From assembly GCF_020523925.1 (NCBI RefSeq), contig NZ_JAJAPW010000001.1, positions 833,597 to 897,596 on the forward strand: a DNA stretch of 64,000 nucleotides, written 5' to 3'. The notes beneath the pieces are model-generated. The model did not search any database. It was not told the origin of the DNA and saw nothing but the letters and a program-made list of their open reading frames with translations. The translations under genes and the position numbers were made by a program. The stretch is from Neotamlana laminarinivorans (lineage in GTDB: Bacteria; Bacteroidota; Bacteroidia; Flavobacteriales; Flavobacteriaceae). Shown in pieces: positions 60,601 to 64,000 of the stretch (positions within the stretch are counted from its first letter, which is position 1; every line of letters begins with the position of its first letter).

Positions 60601-62643
60601 TTCATCTAGCTTTTCCCATATTATAGAAGTAGTATCGGTTATGCCTGTTTCTATATCTCTAGCATCATTTGCACCACATAAATAGAAGTTAGGTAACTCT
60701 TTACCATCATTAGGACAAACTACAACTTCATCTGCATCTGGAATTAATGGGTTTGTAACACCGGCACCAAAAGTAACAACTTCAAAAACTTGATCTATAG
60801 ATTGGCATGGAGCTATGGCTGTATTATGCACATAATAAGTTCCTGTCTCTGTTACTGTTAAAGTTTGATCTGTTCCAATTACTGGTGTTCCCGAAGGATC
60901 TGTTGACCAGGAATAAGAATCGTATCCTCCTCCTGCTGTTAATGTTGTACTATCTCCACAAAGAATAACTTCTTCTTCGAAACTACAGTCTATATCTGCT
61001 AAAAAATTTGTTGCTGCTGGCGTTATTAAACATCCGGTATTTGTTGAAAAACTGGGATCATCTGATATTGTAAAATCTGAGTTTATTGTTCCTTGATAAG
61101 TAGAATATGCTTGATTACTAATTACATTAGAACATGCATTATTTAATAAACTACATGAAGCAACTACAGTTACCATAAAACGAATTTCTCTAACAGGATC
61201 ATTTTCTTCGATTACTGAATCATCAATATCAAAAATAATTTCTCTAGTATCAGGATCGTAACTTTGAACTGTTACACCTGTTGGTAAAACGCCTAAATCT
61301 GTCGGGTAATTAAACACAACATTATCCGGAAGTATATCCCTGATTATTAAACCTGTAGCATCATCATTTCCTGTGTTTTGAAAACCTATTGTATAATAAA
61401 GTTCATCACCTAAAGCAACTTCTTGATCACTAATATCGTTACCAAATTCATCTTCAACAATTTTCGTTAAAACAATATTTGGAGCTATAATTTCAACGGA
61501 AAAAGCGTTAAAATAAAAATAATAAAGATCTCCAAAAGTTCCTATAGTTATATTTGCAGAAGTATCTCCGTTATCTATTACCGTGTTTGATGCATTTGGA
61601 ATATTAAGAATACCAGCATCAAAACCAAGAGTATTTGAACTACTTGGATTTCTATCTGTAAATAATTCTGGTGTTTGAAGTACAGGATCTATATAAGACA
61701 CAGAACTATTAAAGAAGTTTGTACTTGGCCTTATATTATTTCCAGCAGAATTGGTGGCACTAATAGGTGTTCCATTTATTGCTAAATAATCTCCTGTGTA
61801 CCTGGTATCTCCTTCTAAGCCTAAAAAGGCATATTTTGCTCTAACTGGTCCTGTATCTATTGTACGGAATCCTGAAATAGGAATGTTTTGAGTGCTGGTA
61901 TTACTAATTCTAGTCATACCATCAAAACTTGTAATATATTTACTAGTTAAGTTTGGGTCTTGATAAATAACGTAAAGCGCCCAACCGGCAGATAACCCTT
62001 CAGCATTGTCGTAATTTGTACCTCTATCACGACCACTTGAAGTAGAATCTGCATAATCATCGTAATCATCATCTTCAAGAGAAGAAATGTTTGCAACGGC
62101 ATAGGTTCCTTCAGGATTTGCTAAACCTTGTATTATACTTGTGACATCTTGATAATACACAAAAGTATTTGAAGAATTATTGTCTGGAATATTAGTACCA
62201 CCAATTAAAGCTGCATTTTGAAAATAAACCTCTGTACCAGTGATATCCATATAGCTGCCACCTGGTGTTTTAAATTTTATTTGTGAAGGATCTGTGCTAC
62301 CTGCAACAACAGAAGTCCAGTATAAACCTGCATAAGCGATTTGATAACAATCAACAGAACTGTCTGGAACATTTAAATCGGCCGTACTAGAATTAAAAGT
62401 ACTGGAATCTCCATCAATATCGACATAAACCATTTCTCTTAATCGGTCGTTGGTTTCATTACCAGAATAGGCATTACTTTCATGAACACCCATATTACTG
62501 TTTCCAATTAAAAGCATATCCCCTTTGATAGCTTGATCGTATCTGGGGGCAAAAGGCACTAAGTTTTGACCATCAATATTAGAATACCCTAATACCGTGA
62601 AAATAACAACCAAAAAAAACTTAAAAAAGTACTTTTTTTCCAT
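48679..62643 (-). CDS. sprB: Giant SprB-like gliding adhesin with T9SS type B C-terminal signal
   Basis: This 4,654-residue surface protein begins with a signal peptide (FFLVVIFTVLGYSNIDGQ). Residues 20-390 form a beta-rich N-terminal region with DMLLIGNSNMGVHESN, and about 390-500 a DUF11-like repeat (TKIVEDEFGN...ILPDNV). From about 740 to 4,550 run tens of SprB-type repeats of 75-100 residues with the theme 'C..GSDGTITV.ASGG..PYTYSIDGG..F.....F.GL..GTYT..V.D.NGC'. A non-repeat beta module interrupts them at about 1215-1415. The last 90 residues (LSNYFTPNGDGVLDGWGPDC, FDIFDRYGRKIATL, GDYWYIVKL, GHFTLYR) are the type B sorting domain used by the T9SS. In F. johnsoniae SprB is moved along the cell by the gliding motor. 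Length and repeat number vary widely between species. Confidence 0.93.
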   Translation of the reverse strand: MEKKYFFKFFLVVIFTVLGYSNIDGQNLVPFAPRYDQAIKGDMLLIGNSNMGVHESNAYSGNETNDRLREMVYVDIDGDSSTFNSSTADLNVPDSSVDCYQIAYAGLYWTSVVAGSTDPSQIKFKTPGGSYMDITGTEVYFQNAALIGGTNIPDNNSSNTFVYYQDVTSIIQGLANPEGTYAVANISSLEDDDYDDYADSTSSGRDRGTNYDNAEGLSAGWALYVIYQDPNLTSKYITSFDGMTRISNTSTQNIPISGFRTIDTGPVRAKYAFLGLEGDTRYTGDYLAINGTPISATNSAGNNIRPSTNFFNSSVSYIDPVLQTPELFTDRNPSSSNTLGFDAGILNIPNASNTVIDNGDTSANITIGTFGDLYYFYFNAFSVEIIAPNIVLTKIVEDEFGNDISDQEVALGDELYYTIGFQNTGNDDATGLIIRDILPDNVVFNYPTDLGVLPTGVTVQSYDPDTREIIFDIDDSVIEENDPVREIRFMVTVVASCSLLNNACSNVISNQAYSTYQGTINSDFTISDDPSFSTNTGCLITPAATNFLADIDCSFEEEVILCGDSTTLTAGGGYDSYSWSTDPSGTPVIGTDQTLTVTETGTYYVHNTAIAPCQSIDQVFEVVTFGAGVTNPLIPDADEVVVCPNDGKELPNFYLCGANDARDIETGITDTTSIIWEKLDESSCTAVANQDCANEDTSCTWNQVGTGSNFTIDTEGQYRLTLNYDGGCFNRFFFNVYTNVLEPNVTATDIYCDTDGEIRVGGIPSGYEFSIDGTNYQNSNVFDISTEGLYTVYIRQVGVSPNPCVFTVPDVQIRDVDFSGSVIINQPLCYGDLGSVVLAANDARGQYSFSIYDGATLVNSVGPIADNDYTFNNLSEGTYTVNIETEDGCLHTEDIEIISPDELTATVALTTALTCEDGELTIYPVGGTAPYSYFINSTTDFQGTATYTVTSAGTYNITVVDYNNCTTETSITVEALDAPTFNVNVTDILCYNESTGVIEFNVTNANGYSIQYSIDNGATYSNSSTFSNLDAGTYSTIIQYSIDGVNCYSEVTDYTITQPDDAVTASGGVSQLAGCGASGEGALRITNPQGGTAPYEYSFDNQATWVTTSEAYVDPGTYTLYIRDSNGCIYAMPDIVLDPEPVPPTITVGDPDFNCDGSANATVTVNNEDNSTFSYTYYLDGVENTNTADPKTFLDVSEGSHVITVEYKLEDVPTFSNLLTENFGFGETNVESPGIDFYIFESQVRPGDGRAAISVNDGEYSVTYNIESPFGAWWNPIDHTSGDRSTFGRYLLVNIGDPSTTAGISLDDNFYKKRITDVIPNQPIRVNLFVANVIEENRNRIEPDLLLAVLDPTTGDIVSSITTGTISENEQWNEYNIELNPGNNTELDFVVRTNIFGINGNDIAIDDINVYQLPVSCVTTIDFPFVVNSGNAFSAEITGTSDVSCSGSSDGEITIAVENFDATNGYQYSVDGGVTWVTETTSPYTITGLLAAVYDVQIRYDDASDTCEFPFTQEIFEPTILILNVDVTPPTCLDGATLEASSSGGTAAYTYELLEDSTLNLVATFPANGVLTNVVAGNYVVRVTDSQGCTATTPVNITDPTGPTATINVTTGYCYDASTGVSLEVIASGGSTPYEYNINGGSFTSNNVFSNLTPGSYDIIVRDSNGCTYALGTETIEPELQLNAAVTKGLDCTTSPDAEIEISYTGGYTPYVSYEVSTDGTTYTAITPTPSASPFTYSVSTDGTYYFRITDAENCIAEASVVINPITNPTATETTVNPLCSGDSNGSVQIVASSGTAPYEYNFDSAGFTTTSLFENLSEGTYAYQVRDDNGCIYNGSVTLTAPTALTTTHTVTEFSCNVSNTFESAQITINVPTTGSSPYQYSFNGSNYSATNTLTINDNGSDQTITYSVRDDNGCVFSDSVTLTALNPPSDIAFSATTVTCLATTSDVTLTATDGVGVLTYSIQSPASATSNTTGAATGTFTGLAPDTYIFRVTDENNCYYEESFTVSPVTNIVATGNLNTDVACFGDSTGAVTFSISNFGGSYSYTLDGGTTVITGQTANSIPLTGLAAGTYTIEVTDEATGCTDTASVIVSQPANALALSATTTNVYCDDDTSQITVSASGGTPNYTYAAVISGASAPALASYSSNNVVTVDTNSATDLTWDVYVKDNNDCITFTTVTITADAQPTLDPIATQCYIGNDLTINLTGTVSVGTAMYSMGSGFQTSPTFTITAPGTYTFTIQDGNGCTASQSLVVNPQLQADALLTKDITCAAPIDATIDVDISGGSASYSTFEVSTDSGSSYTAFTPTLSGSMFTYSTTTAGTYMFRITDSVGCIVETNEVTVTTPVNPSITSVVQTAQITCSGEATAAIDVTIDMSLGQSPFVINVYNNTTSTDYGTQTSGLTAGNYTITVTDAKGCTDTDTINITEPSPIVLNYSVTPITCGTGGISLGEIIIDSVSGGTTEYTYHVTGANGYDNTITNQTGTTQVFEVVDFGLYEIIITDANGCTYLEQDILVASPPDDLDIIIADPTVDCVLGGQVDVSIGTSTSIVGSGPFYFAIYTGSGMTYDGSAAWQLGIGSPAGTTFTGLIPGVTYTFVVYDDTTGCYYYETAGDVVPTNSTLTSSNVVPTNITCTGSGNGNVSFDVNSTYGSDINVTYEVFEALSLTSTGVTGSGTVPSNGTLNVTNLGPLDFGTYVVVITEDLGAPNAGCSVATTEFNITESAVLLSVSASVSENENCNDLGTIIAVGQNGTSPYEYQAVVTGNTPDPSSWGTSNAFNLAGNQTYDIYIRDAYGCEQFDTIFLPRDAEPTIDTLATQCYVGSPISITITGTTYNSNATYSIGGAYQNDPNFTLNTPGTYTLSIQDDNGCIASTTYTVEPQLQLDADLTKDIDCTTSPDGTIVLTPSGGTGVGPYTYEVSINGGAFAVIASDTYTVTTSGTYEFRVTNSQSCQATSNIITVDPLGTPVATEIHTDISCNGGSDGTITVTASGTEGPYEYSIDGGTTFLTSNVFTGLLPNTYSVVVRDSKSCVSAPVSVTLIEPTIVVASPTLTQGLTCDASNASQAATITVTASGGSSPYTYSFDGGTLFSSNNTYTTNTPGDVFIVVMDSNGCLSATETQNVPALDPPTDLDFASTDITCINTTSDVTLTTTGGVMPVSYAILEPASATSNTTGDSTGTYTGLLPDTYLFEVTDANGCTYQESYTVNPVTNITVSGLLVSDVSCNGSTDGEVTFTVSNFSSTYSYSLDGGTTVITAQTISDIVLTGLPTGTHTIDITDEVTGCTATSSITVSEPTTVSLTETSNINANCNTGAQVTVTATGGTSPYTYAFVEDGVTPVAGDYTNSDSAILDASVNTNWDVYVLDVNNCPAMIDVTITTDPLPTVTLPSFASNQCNLTGDPYTFTVSNTTGIAPFEYSIDGGSSYQTSDTFTVNAPGTYTVTVKDANGCTATSTNTIEIYNALGITPELTTVPSCTDDDGVITVNATGGSGTYSYTISPSPATISFSGNVFSGVPSGTYTITVTDDVTTCTNSASITVEAATPVTFTAASTDVSCNGGSDGTITVDLPASNNNPIYTYEITAPIVVAAQTSNVFTGLSAGTYTIQVNSGRGCIETANVVVNEPNTITVAAPTVVEYACNTGVNAVNYASITVTNVTGGSSNYTIYEFIKSGNVVQYGANTSYTESDFSGGTYTINVYDDNGCVGSTTATISPFTSLESIDVTVDNAITCTNDEDITVTVNSTGPAPTNLEFTVQDIDATGVYGGIYNQTNTTGVFTGLPIGNYSITVINLDTNCTLETIHYVNDPNTFTLEIDSVVNVTCFSDTDGSVDVTFIDRVPTPTDESGAFSYTVFDSTGATVTTGTVANAGPTTISGLASGTYTITANLTNTPYCTVSQNFTVDAPTEALTITETHTEITCVSGNNDGSISVVASGGWLDYEYQLETLTGTIIVPYGSETTFEDLVANDYVVSVRDASGCIASVNVVLVNPDSIVVTAIPDTTMLTCYGDSDGRITVSAIGGQGSNYSYTLNMLSPTVSSSGPQTSPIFDGLVAGTYNVTVTDGYNCVGTSADITITQPDEVMASLVTTTTQTCTTDASLTLNATGGTGSYEYSETSDFAIILGTFTSSTTFAVTPGTYQYYVRDANACTSNVSNEITIDPLPDLEIEIDTENATINCYGDQTGVIIATAQGGLGNYIYTLEDSTGNAITPVIQDSPGIFTELPAGIYQVRVNSGDCLETSSLVEITEPDDPLTAVFDVTDVLCAGENDGMLEITASGGTGLIKYAISPRLDQFFDTPIFTDLAPGTYQAIAQDELGCFVLYDFTITEPEFVSVSIVPDSIYPEACTGDQDGEFSIEISGGEMPYSVTLDDVNGSYFTGTATQTQFDFTGLSGGDHILYVIDSNGCESEWNIAFPESVEIIADLEIEYCTNGIDATSNMVIVNVDDTEIDLTEIDYSLDGGTYQTENVFTDLSSGTHFITVRHSNTCEEIIDFEIEAFDALGLSIADGDINEIVATATGGSGGYEFTLNGDSQGSDSSYFIRESGDYTVTVTDTNGCSVSVTRYFEFIDICLSNYFTPNGDGVLDGWGPDCANQYTNLTFDIFDRYGRKIATLGVNDKWDGKYKGKELPTGDYWYIVKLNDKEDDRNFVGHFTLYR
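52520..54010 (-). repeat. Second copy of a large duplicated block in the SprB-like gene
   Basis: This block (residues about 2880-3375) matches the block at 56080-57625 module for module at an offset of about 3.6 kb. Shared landmarks in the same order are CTTSPD, ASATSNTTG, LDGGTTVIT, a TDE(V/A)TGCT segment and NWDVYV/TWDVYV. Divergence is substantial at the DNA level. Confidence 0.7.
56080..57625 (-). repeat. First copy of a large duplicated block in the SprB-like gene
   Basis: This block covers residues about 1675-2190: PELQLNAAVTKGLDCTTSPD through to TWDVYVKDNNDC. A further partial copy of its first module (PQLQADALLTKDITC) occurs near 55870, between the two full blocks. Confidence 0.7.
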
Positions 62644-62898
62644 AAGTAGGCTAATAATTTATTAATAACTAAAGTCTTGGGAAACTTAAGTTAAGTTATT
62701 TATTACAAAGGCATAAAAATCATCTTTTTTCTATATCATCTCCAAACACCTAATTTTAAAACCTTTAATCGAGGTAAATATCGTAATTTTTTTTAAAAGA
62801 ACATTGATTTTAATTCTAAAACTTACCTTTTAACGATAAAAAAACACAAAATAACGGAAAAATAACAATAATGAAAAAGATTATTCCTACAAAAAATT

Positions 62899-64000
62899 TT
62901 ATTTTACATTTACAACAGAAGCTTTTGATGTATAAGGTTCTGTATTACTTTTTTGCATCTGCATTTGTGCTTGATTTAAATTTGAAAATACTTTACTATA
63001 TATATAATATTTACTTGTATTAACATCATAAAAGAAATCAACAGCTCTTTCTCCAGACTGAATAACCTTTCTAACAAAATCGTCACGTTTTTCTACATCT
63101 GAATGTACAGCTAAAACTAAGTAGAAACCACTATCAACATTCGGAATATTATTTAATATTGAAATATTATTTGGGACAACTTCACCAAAGTCAAAACTAT
63201 CAATTGTAGGAGAAGTTGTGCTAACTTGTGTATTTTGTTTAATTACTTGTAAAGCAGCTCTATCTTTATTATATCTGGCTTGTTCATTATCGAATGCAGC
63301 ACGTTTTATTCTACGTTTGTTCTCGTAATCTGTAGCAACTTTAATTTCGTCTAATTTTGTTAATAAATTTTGTTTTGTTGCCAGTAATTGTGTTTGATAT
63401 GATTTTAGTTTATCTATTTCCTTATTATAAAACTCATTAACCTCATCTTTAGCATTTTTAGTACTTTTTAATCGGTCTTTATAAACTTCTTCAAGTTCCT
63501 TTATACTATTGCTTTGGTTTACAATGGCTTTATCTAAATCTCTTTTAACAGCTTCTAACCTAGCATTTTCTGCAGAAACACTTTTAAATGGTTTTGGCTG
63601 TCTAAAAATACCTTGATCACTTAAATCATTTTCTTCTTTTAAGTCATCTAAGTCTTTTTGCTTACTGCCTACTAAATCTTTTAAACGATTTAGTAAGTCT
63701 GATTGATTAATACTTTGATCTACAGATAATTCAGCTAATCGTTTCATTTCTATAGATTCTTTATCTTTTGCTGTAGGAATTACAACTCCTTCTAATGGTA
63801 TTACAGATTCAGTTTTTGCTTCTGCTGCTAAACGTTCTTGTTCTGCTTTCGTTGCTGCAGCCTCTGCTTCTGTTCTTTCTTGTGCTAAACGCTTAGCTTC
63901 TGCTTCTGCTTCTGCTTTTGATTTTGCTTCTGCTGCTAAACGTTCTTGTTCTGCTTTCGCTGCTGCAGCCTCTGCTTCTGCTCTTTCTTGTGCTAAACGC
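62899..64000 (-). CDS. SprD-position coiled-coil protein with C-terminal SPOR-like segment (5' end outside window)
   Basis: The frame is open to the window edge; the stop is at 62899. The visible 367 residues start with Ala/Glu/Lys/Arg heptads (KRLAQERTEAEAAATKAEQE), continue with a long charged coiled coil (EENDLSDQGIF..., LKSYQTQLLATKQNLLTKLDEIKV), and end in a small domain: SGFYLVLAVHSDVEKRDDFV, DFFYDVNTSKYYIYSKVF and YTSKASVVNVK. That domain has a SPOR-like two-strand/helix rhythm. The gene precedes the SprB-like gene on the same strand by 255 bases, the position of sprD in F. johnsoniae. Homology to SprD cannot be shown from this part alone. Upstream repeats may extend well beyond the window. 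Confidence 0.75.
   Translation of the reverse strand, partial: RLAQERAEAEAAAAKAEQERLAAEAKSKAEAEAEAKRLAQERTEAEAAATKAEQERLAAEAKTESVIPLEGVVIPTAKDKESIEMKRLAELSVDQSINQSDLLNRLKDLVGSKQKDLDDLKEENDLSDQGIFRQPKPFKSVSAENARLEAVKRDLDKAIVNQSNSIKELEEVYKDRLKSTKNAKDEVNEFYNKEIDKLKSYQTQLLATKQNLLTKLDEIKVATDYENKRRIKRAAFDNEQARYNKDRAALQVIKQNTQVSTTSPTIDSFDFGEVVPNNISILNNIPNVDSGFYLVLAVHSDVEKRDDFVRKVIQSGERAVDFFYDVNTSKYYIYSKVFSNLNQAQMQMQKSNTEPYTSKASVVNVK
63814..64000 (-). repeat. 108-bp tandem repeat in the coiled-coil gene
   Basis: The 79 bases at 63814-63892 recur at 63922-64000 with two differences by eye, a period of 108 bases or 36 residues. The repeat encodes a heptad-like pattern of A, E, K, R and Q. It runs off the window edge, so the copy number is unknown. 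Confidence 0.85.

Noticed and set aside
48679..62643. Repetitive DNA that could be taken for a CRISPR or tandem array
   Set aside because: The repeats are protein-level modules of 75-100 residues in one open frame with divergent DNA; there are no short identical direct repeats with unique spacers.
62683..62692. AACTTAAGTT palindrome between sprB and the upstream gene
   Set aside because: Only 10 bases, AT-rich and without a repeat copy; expected by chance in sequence of this composition.

Overview
The window is an AT-rich segment of a Bacteroidota chromosome, most likely a gliding or surface-motile marine Flavobacteriaceae. The evidence is a SusC/SusD pair, a fused alpha-beta keto-acid dehydrogenase E1, a PorP/SprF protein, a giant SprB-type adhesin with a type IX secretion (T9SS) C-terminal signal, and Bacteroidota promoters of the form TTG-N19/20-TAnnTTTG (clearest before the E1 gene, pheT and the SRP RNA). 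The genus cannot be fixed from the sequence alone.

Layout. 1-1.6 kb: end of an RND efflux pump and its TolC-like outer-membrane partner. 1.7-9.7 kb: glmM, an ACP phosphodiesterase-like gene, a lipoprotein gamma-glutamyltransferase, two unrecognised genes and uvrA. 9.7-18.7 kb: a 55-residue membrane peptide, a LOG-family hydrolase, an M1-peptidase-like protein without zinc ligands fused to an outer-membrane barrel, the fused E1, two small genes, then an ohrR-ohr-nitroreductase peroxide operon preceded by two tandem OhrR-like operators.

18.8-30.7 kb (minus strand) is a nutrient-uptake locus for a phosphorylated substrate. A propeller sensor/AraC regulator with no usable phosphorelay residues is followed by SusC, SusD, a GDPD-alkaline phosphatase fusion and a calcineurin-type phosphatase. 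The likely division of labour is that SusCD imports a phosphodiester or phosphoconjugate and the two enzymes strip the phosphate. A strong hairpin separates the transporter genes from the enzymes, and a pair of 10-bp direct repeats lies upstream of susC.

30.8-47.7 kb: two small secreted or lipoprotein genes, pheT, a PAP2 phosphatase, a DUF2007-like gene, a YbiT-like ABC-F ATPase, a thioredoxin-fold lipoprotein without cysteines, an SDR, the SRP RNA (ffs), a glutamine cyclotransferase, a class V PLP enzyme overlapping dsbD, and a YceI/barrel/YceI group behind a perfect palindrome.

47.7-64 kb (minus strand) is a gliding-motility locus: a coiled-coil gene in the SprD position (cut by the window edge), a 4,654-residue SprB-like adhesin and SprF. 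The adhesin holds a block of about 500 residues duplicated at a 3.6-kb offset and a non-repeat module inserted in its N-terminal third. No tRNA, rRNA, CRISPR array, insertion sequence or prophage was seen.
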